Notes: generated by a model from the letters alone, not told the origin. Counted from the stretch's first letter, positions 27,013-35,178 are shown. The stretch: 64,000 nt of DNA from Pedobacter sp. Hv1 (GCF_001412215.1 NZ_LLWP01000008.1:357884-421883); one strand, 5' to 3'. Numbers and translations are program-made.

Positions 27013-29451
27013 TTAATTTCGGCTTTTTGCAGGGGCTTCTTCCGTTCTACTACTGGTATTTAAGGTTTTCAATTGGATGTATTTGTCCAGATCTTTTAAA
27101 TCAAAACCTTTCTTTTTCATATCAGCCACAAATTCTGGGGTTACATTATGGTACCTTAAAGTCATGATCTGATTGATAGAGACATTCACAAAACCCATTT
27201 TTTGGAATCCTTTGATAAAATCTGCGGTAACCCCACGTGTTTTAAGCGAATAATATTGGTTGTAAGAAATATCCTTAAACCCAATGTCCTTAAAACTTTT
27301 AATGTATTCTGGGGTAACTCCTTGCGATTTTAAGCTATACAATGTGTTAAAAGGAATATTCTTTAGACCTACATCTTCAAAGCTCTTGATATATTCTGGA
27401 GTTATGTTCTGCGACCTTAATGTTAAGAGTGTATTTAGTGAAAGATCTTTAAGCCCGATACCTTGATAACCTCTGATAAATTCTGGTGTGATTTTCTGCG
27501 ATTTTAGGCTATAAAATGTACTTAACGGAACATCTTTGAACCCAATTTGTTGAAATGATTTGATAAATTCGGCCGTAATGTTTTGGTTTTTTAAGGTGAG
27601 CAGGTTACTTGTTGTTAAGTTTTTTAGACCAATATCCTGAAAGCTTTTGATAAATTCGGCCGTTACTCCTTGCGATTTAAAGGTGCTAATGGTTTGGCTA
27701 CTCAAATCTGGATAACCTGTATCACGCACCGCAGCGATATAATTGGTATCCACTTTCAGGGACTTACTTCTGATGATTTCTGTTGGTGTTGGTTTTTCTT
27801 CAGGAAGATTGTCGCTGCTAGGTATTTTAAGTTTCGCTTTGCGTAGGCTATTGATATAGTCGCCAGTAATGCGCTGCGATTTAAAGCTGATGAGCTGTTG
27901 TAAAGTAAGGTCTGTATAACCTGCCTTACGGATATCGTTTACATAAACACTATCAATCTTTAAAGATTTTAACGACACCAGGTTATTTGGGGTAAGATTG
28001 GTAAAGCCTATTTTTTTCCAATACCTCAAATCGTCTGCATTTACTTTAAAGGCCGACATAGAAATGATCTGGTTTTTAGTAAGGTCTTTGAAACCATTGT
28101 CATTTAAAAACTGTACATAAGAACGTTTAACATCCATCATAAAGAAGGCAAAGTATTCTTCATCTTCCATGTCTTTGATGTTTTTAAAGGCAGCAAATTC
28201 TTTAAAATCTTTGTTTACGGTAAATTTGTAACGGCCATAACCTTGGTCTTCGTCAAACTTTCCGTTAAACACTATCGTTCCTGCTTCTCGGGTAATGGTA
28301 AAATCTGCTTTTTCGTTTCTTGGCAGGGCAGAGAATTCGCTCATATTAAAAGTGGCACTATTAGACCATCTGTGGTTTTCATCACTATCGTCACTTTTAA
28401 ATTCGACATTGATCTTGTCATTTTTAATGGTAGCAAACCACAAACCTTTAGATTGGTTCACTTCATTTCTGCTTCCCATTTTATCAAGGTCTGGAGTGGT
28501 GTTTGGCTCCACGTTTGCAAAGGCTACAGGTTTGTTTAGGCCTGCCAATAATACTACCAACATAGGTAGCATTACAAAGTATTTCCACATAATGTGAACA
28601 TTTGATTTTTTTGCGCTCATCATAACAATTCGTTTTTTTAAGAGGGATTGATTATAGTTTGTTGTAATATTCATTGACCAGTTTGGAACGGCAACCTTTA
28701 ACAGGTTTAACTGATACGATTCTATTTCTACTTGGTGATCATTCAATACGGCATGGTCTGCTAAAAACTCTAAATTACTTTCCAGTTCTTTTCGGTATAA
28801 CCAGGCAAAGGGATTAAACCATTGTACAATTACCACCAATTCTGTTAACATCAGATCGAAGCTATGCCCTTGTTGGATATGTACTTTCTCATGGATGATG
28901 ATCTGGTTATACGTTTCCCAGTCGTATTTGCTTGGGTTGATAAAAATGGTATTGCCAAAAGAACATGGTGCTTTGTCGTTGTCTAATTCAACAATCCTAA
29001 ATATGCCATCTTTCATTACAGGTTTACTATAGGCCTGATAAAGCAGTACCAATACCTGTACCAATAGGTTGGCTCCCAATATGGCAACGCCACACCAATA
29101 GCCCCAAAAAGCCCATTTGATCAACCGTTCTGTCAAAGGTGCTTCTTCGGCTTTTACAGTGGTTACTGGTTGAACAGTTGTTGGTACAGGCTTAGCCGTT
29201 GCAAGTTGAGCTGTTGCACTCACCTGTTGTGGTTCCAGCACATTTACCTCAACAGGAGTAGCAATTGATGTACCCGTTCTGAAAGAAAACTGTGCCGGAA
29301 CAGGCACAAGCGGCAACACAAAAGCTAAAACCAAGCAGCCCAATAAAACTACTCTATTGAGGCGGTAATAGGTTTCTTTTTGCAAAAGCAGTTTATAAAA
29401 AATAAACCAAATTGCAAGGATAATGGCTACATGTAGGCTATATGGTATCAT
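27013..29451 (-). CDS. BlaR1/MecR1-like M56 membrane metallopeptidase with long repeat tail
   Basis: Signal-transducing membrane protease, 812 residues. The N-terminal part has membrane segments at about 7-23, 33-50 and 112-140, and the zinc site His187-Glu-Lys-Val-His191 followed by WFNPFAWLYRKELE and EFLADHAVL, as in BlaR1. A further membrane segment lies near 290-310 (VMLPMLVVLLAGL). The outer part contains a beta-type domain (about 320-430) and then about twelve copies of a 29-residue repeat in place of a penicillin-binding sensor domain. It should sense an envelope signal and cleave the repressor encoded just upstream, whose gene overlaps by 14 bp. No beta-lactamase gene is visible nearby. 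Confidence 0.92.
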   Translation of the reverse strand: MIPYSLHVAIILAIWFIFYKLLLQKETYYRLNRVVLLGCLVLAFVLPLVPVPAQFSFRTGTSIATPVEVNVLEPQQVSATAQLATAKPVPTTVQPVTTVKAEEAPLTERLIKWAFWGYWCGVAILGANLLVQVLVLLYQAYSKPVMKDGIFRIVELDNDKAPCSFGNTIFINPSKYDWETYNQIIIHEKVHIQQGHSFDLMLTELVVIVQWFNPFAWLYRKELESNLEFLADHAVLNDHQVEIESYQLNLLKVAVPNWSMNITTNYNQSLLKKRIVMMSAKKSNVHIMWKYFVMLPMLVVLLAGLNKPVAFANVEPNTTPDLDKMGSRNEVNQSKGLWFATIKNDKINVEFKSDDSDENHRWSNSATFNMSEFSALPRNEKADFTITREAGTIVFNGKFDEDQGYGRYKFTVNKDFKEFAAFKNIKDMEDEEYFAFFMMDVKRSYVQFLNDNGFKDLTKNQIISMSAFKVNADDLRYWKKIGFTNLTPNNLVSLKSLKIDSVYVNDIRKAGYTDLTLQQLISFKSQRITGDYINSLRKAKLKIPSSDNLPEEKPTPTEIIRSKSLKVDTNYIAAVRDTGYPDLSSQTISTFKSQGVTAEFIKSFQDIGLKNLTTSNLLTLKNQNITAEFIKSFQQIGFKDVPLSTFYSLKSQKITPEFIRGYQGIGLKDLSLNTLLTLRSQNITPEYIKSFEDVGLKNIPFNTLYSLKSQGVTPEYIKSFKDIGFKDISYNQYYSLKTRGVTADFIKGFQKMGFVNVSINQIMTLRYHNVTPEFVADMKKKGFDLKDLDKYIQLKTLNTSSRTEEAPAKSRN
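27055..28128 (-). repeat. Twelve tandem 87-bp coding repeats (29 residues each)
   Basis: The tail of the M56 protein is built from about twelve units of 29 residues with consensus TPEFIKSFQDIGFKDL followed by S-x-N-x-LLTLKSQNI. Copies 5-11 are the most regular; copy 4 carries a roughly 10-residue Pro/Glu-rich insertion (PEEKPTPTE) and the first three and the last are degenerate. Each unit looks like a helix-turn-helix hairpin, so together they may form a superhelical solenoid. Boundaries are estimated from the translation. Confidence 0.85.
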
Positions 29452-29809
29452 TTTTTCTTGCTTTAATAATTTGCATAATATCGTTCAGTTCTTTTTCAGA
29501 TAACTTTTGGTCTTTGGCAAAAAAGGCAAGCATGTTGGGGTACGAGTTGTCAAAGTATTGACTTACGATATCTTTCATCGCATGTTTCTGATACGCTTCT
29601 TTAGAAACGATAGGAAAATAGCGATAGATATTACCCACTACTTCGTGCGATAAAAAACCTTTGTCTTCTAGAATTTTTACCATGGTAGCCACCGAGTTGT
29701 AATGTGGTGTAGGATCTGGAAGTTCGGGAATAACTTCTTTAATAAAAGCTTTTTCAAGTGTCCAAAACACTTGCATGATCTGTTCTTCTCTTTTGGCCAG
29801 CTTTTGCAT
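29438..29809 (-). CDS. BlaI/MecI/CopY family transcriptional repressor
   Basis: Winged-helix repressor of 123 residues. The N-terminus MQKLAKREEQIMQVFWTLEK and the wing region HYNSVATMVKILEDKGFLSHE are typical, followed by a dimerisation helix (SEKELNDIMQIIKARK). In this system the membrane protease encoded next cleaves the repressor on a signal. The gene overlaps the M56 gene by 14 bp. Two palindromes directly upstream are the expected autoregulatory operators. Confidence 0.95.
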   Translation of the reverse strand: MQKLAKREEQIMQVFWTLEKAFIKEVIPELPDPTPHYNSVATMVKILEDKGFLSHEVVGNIYRYFPIVSKEAYQKHAMKDIVSQYFDNSYPNMLAFFAKDQKLSEKELNDIMQIIKARKNDTI

Positions 29810-29820
29810 ATCAGTAATTT

Positions 29821-29828
29821 TAAAACTA
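29821..29828 (-). promoter_or_regulatory. Candidate -7 box of the blaI-like gene
   Basis: Minus-strand TAGTTTTA resembles TAnnTTTG with the last base changed. It lies 11 bases before the start codon, which implies a very short leader, and immediately downstream of the palindromic operators. No well spaced -33 TTTG is visible. Confidence 0.35.
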
Positions 29829-29833
29829 ATTTA

Positions 29834-29869
29834 ATACTAATGCATTAGTATAACAACTAATGCATTAGT
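29834..29869. promoter_or_regulatory. Paired palindromic operators of the BlaI-like repressor
   Basis: An 18-bp perfect palindrome ATACTAATGCATTAGTAT (29834-29851) and a 14-bp perfect palindrome ACTAATGCATTAGT (29856-29869) share the core ACTAATGCATTAGT. Their centres are exactly 20 bp apart, about two helical turns, so two dimers could bind the same DNA face. A further half-site ACTAAT lies at 29825-29830. They cover the region just upstream of the probable -7 box of the repressor gene, as expected for autorepression. Confidence 0.7.
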
Positions 29870-30196
29870 ATTATTTATAATAAACTGATAATCAATATGA
29901 TAATTTTCAAGTCACTTAAAACAAGCTCATTGATAAAGTTTACGTGATCAGGATAGCTCAAATAAGGTAAAAACACCCTCTTTTTTAAAGCCTGCTTTAA
30001 TCTTAAAATGATGTTATAACATTTATTGAGCGATTTGATGGTTAAAAAAAGGTGATATCCATTATTGAAGTTTGGCAAGATAGGGTGTTTTTACGGTATA
30101 GCTTAAGGTAAAAAACCCAGAAAAGTCAGCCGTTTTATTCAGCAACTTAGTGGTTAGTAATCAATTATATCATTATATTTATTAAACCAAACAACA
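29870..30196. other. Divergent intergenic region with long-spaced inverted repeat
   Basis: About 330 bases with no credible gene; a 67-codon leftward frame inside has no family features. It holds a 13-bp inverted repeat with a 102-base spacer (29967-30094), a 12-bp palindrome ATGTTATAACAT at 30011-30022, and a possible -7 box TATATTTA at 30174-30181, 16 bases before the next start codon. Confidence 0.5.
29967..30094. repeat. 13-bp inverted repeat bounding a 128-bp element
   Basis: GTAAAAACACCCT (29967-29979) and AGGGTGTTTTTAC (30082-30094) are exact reverse complements at the ends of a 128-base AT-rich segment. This could be a small non-autonomous mobile element or a long hairpin RNA. I see no obvious target-site duplication, so its nature is open. 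Confidence 0.35.
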
Positions 30197-31006
30197 ATGA
30201 AAAAACAAAGATTAACAAGAGGGTACACCATGAATGGGATACCTTTTGGAGAAGCAGAAAAAATGGTATTGGAATTTCTGGATAACAGAAACAGTTCGCA
30301 CACCACAACATCGATATGGTTCCCCACAGCATTTGTGAGCCAAATTCTAACCGCTGTAGAAAAAGATGGGATAGATGGGGTGAGGTTTTATTTTGCGAAA
30401 GACCAGCTCAAAAATACCGTAGTACCTGTGGCAACAAAAGAGGGAGCCAATATGAGTACTAGACACCAAAGGCAAGTTCATATTGATTTCTTTGAGCTTT
30501 CTGAAACACTTACTCGTTTCAATGCAGAAGCTTCTTATAAACCTGTAGGATTATATGATATGAAGTGTAGTGGAGAAAACTGTGATACAACTGCAAGTTC
30601 TATTCCATGTACTACTGCTGTTGAATGGGCCAAATCTTTCAAAAGAGACCATGCGGATAGTGATGAAATCATTAACACAACTAGTGTTTGGTATCCTTTT
30701 AGTTTTTTTGAGAGATTAGCATATAAGCTAGATGCCGCAGCTAGAGACGGCAAGTTAAAACCAGATGGAATTAGGTTATATTTCATTAGAAATAAACAAC
30801 ATAGAGATGGGTTTGTATTTTTCACTACACATGAAGAGGGCAATTTCCACATAGATGATGTTAAATGTTATAATGCAGATCCAAATAATGTAGATCCAAG
30901 ACTTTTTCTAAAATTCATAACTGTTGGAGGAACACCGGATGACCGCGGTGAAGAATGCCCTATTTTTTGTCCTGGAACCACTTGGAGTGATTGTGAACTA
31001 CCTTAA
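30197..31006 (+). CDS. Unknown protein with duplicated module and Cys-containing tail
   Basis: 269-residue protein without signal peptide or membrane segment. It contains the same module twice: residues about 15-105 (TTSIWFPTAFVSQIL, DGVRFYFAKD, VPVATKEG) and about 130-230 (NTTSVWYPFSFFERL, DGIRLYFIRN, FVFFTTHEEG). A Cys-bearing linker (MKCSGENCDTT) separates them and the C-terminus is DDRGEECPIFCPG. From memory, single-module proteins with SVWF, DGIRIYF and a terminal NRG-x-LCPPxC occur in Bacteroidota and are unassigned; I cannot verify this here. It is the first gene of a four-gene operon (2 bp to the next) with a membrane protein, a histidine kinase and a response regulator, so a sensing or partner role is plausible. 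Confidence 0.8.
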   Translation: MKKQRLTRGYTMNGIPFGEAEKMVLEFLDNRNSSHTTTSIWFPTAFVSQILTAVEKDGIDGVRFYFAKDQLKNTVVPVATKEGANMSTRHQRQVHIDFFELSETLTRFNAEASYKPVGLYDMKCSGENCDTTASSIPCTTAVEWAKSFKRDHADSDEIINTTSVWYPFSFFERLAYKLDAAARDGKLKPDGIRLYFIRNKQHRDGFVFFTTHEEGNFHIDDVKCYNADPNNVDPRLFLKFITVGGTPDDRGEECPIFCPGTTWSDCELP

Positions 31007-31008
31007 AA

Positions 31009-31665
31009 ATGCCAAATTATTTAACCTACAACACCGGAATAGAGCTCATTTGTTTGATCGTTGCACTTTTCTCTTTAACCAAAGATAAAAGTTGGGCTTG
31101 GCGCAGTGTGATTTTTTACCTACTCATTGTCTGCATCGTTGAATTCTCGGGCATCTACGTTAAAGAAGTGCTTCGTGAACGCAATAGTTGGTTATACAAC
31201 ATCTTATTTGTATTCGAAATCGCTTTTTTCTCACTCATGTTCCAAAATTTATTGGCAAAATATTTCAATAGCAAGCCCCTCATTTATACGGGGCTTGCTA
31301 TTTTGTTGCTTAGTTATAGTATTGAGTTAGGCACACAGGGTATTTTTAAGCGAACCCACATTACCCTTATTATACAAGGCGTTGTGTTTGTAACCTACAG
31401 TTTGATTTATTTTTATGGTTTGATTAAAGACGAGCGTTACATAGACCTCAAATACTCGGCTGAGTTTTGGTGGGTAGCGGCCGTATTGGTCTGTTATTTT
31501 GCCTTAACTAGCCTCAATGTATTTTACAAAGAGCTCAGCAAAGTTTTAGCAAAACCCAATGAAGCCTTCCGCTTTATCATTATTGCCTCTAACTTTTTTT
31601 TATATGCACTATGGGCTTATTCATTTATCTGTAGAAAATGGTTAACAACGAAGTCAAAGATTTAG
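31009..31665 (+). CDS. Six-helix integral membrane protein of the kinase operon
   Basis: 218-residue polytopic membrane protein with about six hydrophobic segments (ELICLIVALFSL, SVIFYLLIVCIVEFSGIYV, NILFVFEIAFFSLMF, IYTGLAILLLSYSIEL, LIIQGVVFVTYSLIYFYGL, FWWVAAVLVCYFALTSL, then FIIIASNFFLYALWAYSF). No enzyme motif seen. The gene overlaps the following kinase gene by 28 bp, and the kinase itself has only one membrane helix and no sensor domain, so this protein may supply the sensor part. A terminator-like hairpin sits inside its coding sequence at 31267-31302. Confidence 0.8.
   Translation: MPNYLTYNTGIELICLIVALFSLTKDKSWAWRSVIFYLLIVCIVEFSGIYVKEVLRERNSWLYNILFVFEIAFFSLMFQNLLAKYFNSKPLIYTGLAILLLSYSIELGTQGIFKRTHITLIIQGVVFVTYSLIYFYGLIKDERYIDLKYSAEFWWVAAVLVCYFALTSLNVFYKELSKVLAKPNEAFRFIIIASNFFLYALWAYSFICRKWLTTKSKI
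31267..31302 (+). promoter_or_regulatory. Terminator-like hairpin inside a coding region
   Basis: Perfect 13-bp stem AATAGCAAGCCCC / GGGGCTTGCTATT with a 10-base loop, followed by TT and GTTG. It lies in frame within the membrane-protein gene, upstream of the kinase and regulator genes. It has the G+C-rich stem of an intrinsic terminator but a short T-tract; it might lower downstream expression when translation slows. Regulatory function is inference. Confidence 0.45.
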
Positions 31666-32420
31666 TAGTTATCAGCACCCTTATTTTTTCAATTGTGCCC
31701 ATTGCATTATTGGCTTATGTCTCTTTGTACAACATCCGTAAGAAAAAACATTTGGAAGAAAGAGAAAAATTGAGACAGGCCAATGAAGAACTGATCAAAG
31801 CACAACATGAGATTAGAGAACAGACCATGCAGACCATTGGTAGTGATCTACACGACAATATTGGCCAAATTTTGAGCCTTACTGCTTTAACACTAAAATC
31901 GATCAAAGCAGAAGAACCCAATAAGGTTCTACCTAAAGTAAATACCGCGGTAGAGCTGGTCTCTAGATCCATCCAAGAGATGCGTTTGTTGGGCAAGCTT
32001 TTACAAGGCGATCAACTGGTGGCCAAAGGACTTGATGAAGCCATTAAACAAGAAGTTAATTGGATAGAAAAATCTGGCAGTTATAGTGTTAAATATGCAA
32101 AAATTGGAGATGCTCCGGTTCACATAGATAGCAATAAAGACCTTATCCTTTTTAGAATTGTACAAGAAAGCCTAAATAACATCATCAAGCACGCACAAGC
32201 CACCAAAATCAAGCTCACATTAAGTTACCTACCTGAACAGGTACAATTGTCTATTGTAGACAATGGACTTGGCTTTGATATAGATAACCTTGCCTTCACC
32301 CAAAATGGAATGGGTTTACAGAACATCCAAAAACGTACGGCCTTACTTGGAGGCGAAGCCACCATCAAATCTAACTTAAACAAGGGCACTACGGTAACTA
32401 TTGTTATACCTTACCTTTAA
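31638..32420 (+). CDS. Sensor histidine kinase, NarL/DesK type (HisKA_3)
   Basis: 260-residue kinase. One N-terminal membrane helix (VVISTLIFSIVPIALLAYVSLY) is followed by a coiled-coil region (about 35-62), the HisKA_3 phospho-acceptor box with His72 in SDLHDNIGQILSLTAL, and a HATPase domain with N-box ESLNNIIKHAQA, G1 VDNGLGFD and G2 GMGLQNIQKRTALLGG. There is no periplasmic sensor domain, so input probably comes from the co-transcribed membrane protein or the duplicated-module protein. Its stop codon overlaps the start of the response regulator by one base. Confidence 0.95.
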   Translation: MVNNEVKDLVVISTLIFSIVPIALLAYVSLYNIRKKKHLEEREKLRQANEELIKAQHEIREQTMQTIGSDLHDNIGQILSLTALTLKSIKAEEPNKVLPKVNTAVELVSRSIQEMRLLGKLLQGDQLVAKGLDEAIKQEVNWIEKSGSYSVKYAKIGDAPVHIDSNKDLILFRIVQESLNNIIKHAQATKIKLTLSYLPEQVQLSIVDNGLGFDIDNLAFTQNGMGLQNIQKRTALLGGEATIKSNLNKGTTVTIVIPYL

Positions 32421-33064
32421 TGATAATGGAAGAACAGATTAAAATAGCCATTGTTGATGACCATACCTTATTTAGAAATGGCCTAAGTGTTTTATTGAAA
32501 GAATTTGATGGTATCCAAGTTGTTTTTGAAGCCAATAATGGGCTGAACATGCAAGAAATGTTGAAAAAGCATGCCTTACCCGATGTAATTTTAATGGACA
32601 TTAACATGCCCATAATGGATGGTTATGCTGCTACCAAATGGTTAAAAGAAAACTATCCGCAACTTAAGGTTTTGGCATTAAGTATGTTTGAAGAGGATAA
32701 GGCGGTAATAGGGATGATCAAAAATGGAGCCTGTGGTTATGTTTTAAAAGAATCTAAACCTAGCGAGGTAATGGCTGCTATCTTAAGCATTTATAAAAAA
32801 GGTTCTTATATCAACGAATTGGTATCTGGCAAATTGATCCACTCTATTGCTAACCATATTGCAGATACACATTTCTCTAAAAATGAACTAGAGTTCTTAA
32901 AACTGTGCTGTTCAGAGCATACCTACAAAGAAATTGCCGACCTGATGTTTGTGAGCCCACGTACCGTAGACAATTACCGTGAGGCTTTATTCAGTAAATT
33001 GAACATCAAATCGAGAACTGGGTTAGTGCTATATGCCATTAAAAATGGATTAATTAAGCTCTAG
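32420..33064 (+). CDS. LuxR/NarL-type response regulator
   Basis: 214-residue transcription regulator. The receiver domain (1-125) has the acidic pair in IVDDHTLF and phospho-acceptor Asp60 in ILMDINMPIMDG, with the Lys in YVLKES. The C-terminal LuxR helix-turn-helix reads EIADLMFVSPRTVDNYREALFSKLNIKSRTGLVLYA. It should be the target of the kinase encoded just before it. A second ATG two codons later (MEEQIK) is also possible. A bidirectional terminator follows 20 bp later. Target genes are not evident. Confidence 0.95.
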   Translation: MIMEEQIKIAIVDDHTLFRNGLSVLLKEFDGIQVVFEANNGLNMQEMLKKHALPDVILMDINMPIMDGYAATKWLKENYPQLKVLALSMFEEDKAVIGMIKNGACGYVLKESKPSEVMAAILSIYKKGSYINELVSGKLIHSIANHIADTHFSKNELEFLKLCCSEHTYKEIADLMFVSPRTVDNYREALFSKLNIKSRTGLVLYAIKNGLIKL

Positions 33065-33083
33065 CGCAGCATCCTTCTAAATA

Positions 33084-33115
33084 AAAAAAGCATCAACCAT
33101 GAGATTGATGCTTTT
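33084..33115. terminator. Bidirectional terminator between convergent genes
   Basis: Arms AAAAGCATCAA and TTGATGCTTTT with an 8-base loop; A/T-runs on both sides allow termination of the rightward regulator gene and of the leftward gene at 33138. The longer T-run is on the minus strand. Confidence 0.85.
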
Positions 33116-33137
33116 CAGCTTTATGCTATGAATTTAA

Positions 33138-33860
33138 CTACTTTTTATATTCTTCATCAATCAGTTTATTGATGCGATCAATATTCTTGATGCATGCATT
33201 ATATTGAGCTACAATAGCCTTGGTATCTCTAAGTTCTGCTCCTACATTATATACTTCTTCAGTCTTTAAAAGTGCAATAAAGTTATTGGTCGAGTCGGTA
33301 TTTCTTTTCAAATTTTTATTAATGTAATCTTTCGACTTTTGCTTTTCTACATTATAATAATTGGTTAACGCTATTACAAAAGGGATGTTTTCTTGATAGA
33401 GATCCATAATTTCATTTTGCAGCTTTTTGTTTTCAATCGTACCAATTTTTCCAGCAGATTTAAATCCTTCGAACCTTCCATCATTTGGTATTAAACCTGT
33501 CGAATTAAAAAGCACCTCATCATAAATCTTAAGACTGTCTTTGCTAATCGCTTCATTCAATTTAAGATTTCTTAAATAAGAATAAGCTTTTCCACTCAAC
33601 ACAAATCGTTCTCTATCTGCATTCATTTCTGATCGGTCGTTTTTCAAATCTGCTTGTAGGCCCAATAAAAAGTCTTTCACATCTTTTTGTTGGTGGGCAT
33701 GTTCGCTTTGTCCGTGCAACCAGATAGAAAGGGTAACTGCAAACACAATGATCAGAATTTCCAATACAAATTCTTTCACCTTTGCCCAAAAGCTATGCTC
33801 TTTGCTGTTCCAGACTTTATAGATTTTTTTAGTATGCTTGATTACTTCCTGTTCGGCCAT
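33138..33860 (-). CDS. Membrane-anchored protein, DUF6090-like
   Basis: 240-residue protein with a short basic N-terminus, one membrane segment at about 30-48 (FVLEILIIVFAVTLSIWL) and a long, mostly helical extracytoplasmic or cytoplasmic domain rich in Lys, Asp and Asn (LLGLQADLKNDRSEMNADRERFVLSGKAYSYL). The arrangement of a single helix followed by a helical domain with counted Asp/Asn motifs recalls the Bacteroidota DUF6090 family; the assignment is tentative. No signal peptide and no enzyme motif. It faces the response-regulator gene across a shared terminator. Confidence 0.65.
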   Translation of the reverse strand: MAEQEVIKHTKKIYKVWNSKEHSFWAKVKEFVLEILIIVFAVTLSIWLHGQSEHAHQQKDVKDFLLGLQADLKNDRSEMNADRERFVLSGKAYSYLRNLKLNEAISKDSLKIYDEVLFNSTGLIPNDGRFEGFKSAGKIGTIENKKLQNEIMDLYQENIPFVIALTNYYNVEKQKSKDYINKNLKRNTDSTNNFIALLKTEEVYNVGAELRDTKAIVAQYNACIKNIDRINKLIDEEYKK

Positions 33861-33913
33861 ATTTTATCAAATGTGCTGGGATACTTCCTGTTTACCTTCC
33901 AAATTTATCAGAA

Positions 33914-35029
33914 TTATTTAGGTTCTGCATAAAAATCTTTTAGCGAATGGGTGTACACGCAATAATCGACTTTTGAATTCCAGAAGGCAATTTTTGTAAG
34001 GTTTGGTGCACCCACAGGTACCAACATTAAAGAGCGTTTACCTTCTAGTTTATATCTTTCAGCTTCTGAAATTTGGCGTCCATCTAGTGCGGTATCAAAA
34101 TAGTACAAATAATCATATACAAAATCGGTATAGTCTCTTTTCGATACCTTGTCTCTGCTGGTAAATACTACCTGATCATAGTTTTTGCTCAATGCCTGTT
34201 GAAACTCTACGGCGTTTAATGGTTTGCCATTTAAAGTAGGCATTACGTTAAACTGTCCGTCAATAAAAGCCCATTTCTTTTGGTCGTTTAGGTACACTTC
34301 TGTAGCCACATGGCCTGGCGATCCTTTTCTGGTTTCGGCATCTTTTGTTTTAAGGTACAATACCCTAGCCTTAAGACCTTGTGCAATCAGTTGGTCTCGA
34401 AGCACAATGGCATAAGCAAAACAAGGGAAACGTCCACCTGCTTTTACTTCATTTAAAATAGAAATGGCATCATTGCCTTTTGGAGAATTATTTCCATCAT
34501 GTTTCCATTGGTGGTGTGTCCAATTTAAGATCGACAACACTTTTTGCATGTCGTTACGGTCTTTTTTAATCAATTGGGCAACTGGGTACTTGCTTCTAAG
34601 TTCGTCAAAATAAGGTGTATTTGCTTTTGCGTAATGTAGCTGAAGGTCATTTCTTTTGGTCGTTTGACCATAAGCTACCTTATCCCATACAAAAGCCTTT
34701 GCAGCAATAATGGTATGTGCTGGTGCAGCATCGCCCATCTTCACATAAAAAGATTTGGTTTCTCCGGGCTTGATCATAAAACCAATGCTGTCTTTATCGG
34801 TTTTAAAGCCAACGTATTCGCTTTTACTATAAAGCTGAACATTCAAGGTATCGTTTGCAATTTCTGGCGAAATCCGCCATCTATTTTCGGTCCATACCTT
34901 ACCATAGGCAGTGGCTGCCCGTTCGCTATTCGCTAAAATTAAAGGTTTGTTTTTGTACAATTTTTGGGCAATTGCTGGTGTAGCCAATAGGCTACATACC
35001 AACACACTAAGTAAGGAGTTCGGTTTCAT
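33914..35029 (-). CDS. Exported transglutaminase-like domain protein
   Basis: 371-residue exported protein (SLLSVLVCSLLATPAIAQ). An N-terminal beta domain (about 25-130) precedes a transglutaminase-like core with the Cys-His-Asp set in the expected order: Cys203 in GGRFPCFAYAIVLRDQL, His240 in SPGHVATEVYL and Asp257 in WAFIDGQFN. Such domains act as peptidases, transferases or, sometimes, inactive binding modules; substrate unknown. The gene lies 53 bp upstream of the DUF6090-like gene on the same strand and may be co-transcribed with it. Confidence 0.85.
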   Translation of the reverse strand: MKPNSLLSVLVCSLLATPAIAQKLYKNKPLILANSERAATAYGKVWTENRWRISPEIANDTLNVQLYSKSEYVGFKTDKDSIGFMIKPGETKSFYVKMGDAAPAHTIIAAKAFVWDKVAYGQTTKRNDLQLHYAKANTPYFDELRSKYPVAQLIKKDRNDMQKVLSILNWTHHQWKHDGNNSPKGNDAISILNEVKAGGRFPCFAYAIVLRDQLIAQGLKARVLYLKTKDAETRKGSPGHVATEVYLNDQKKWAFIDGQFNVMPTLNGKPLNAVEFQQALSKNYDQVVFTSRDKVSKRDYTDFVYDYLYYFDTALDGRQISEAERYKLEGKRSLMLVPVGAPNLTKIAFWNSKVDYCVYTHSLKDFYAEPK

Positions 35030-35178
35030 GTTTCAATTTGTGTTTAAAAGTATCACTAAACTACCATAAATGATATTATTTATTGGCAATTGAGCTCATT
35101 TAAAAGACGATTAAGGCTATACAATGGTTGCATAGCCTTATTTTTACAAAACAAGTAGTACCGTAATACCCAAAAAAT

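Noticed and set aside
27055..28128. Regular 87-bp DNA periodicity that could suggest a CRISPR array or satellite
   Set aside because: The period is a multiple of three, lies fully inside one open frame, and encodes a clear 29-residue protein repeat; units diverge at third positions.
29875..30078. Leftward 67-codon open frame in the intergenic region
   Set aside because: AT-rich, covers inverted-repeat structure, no recognisable protein features or ribosome-binding context.
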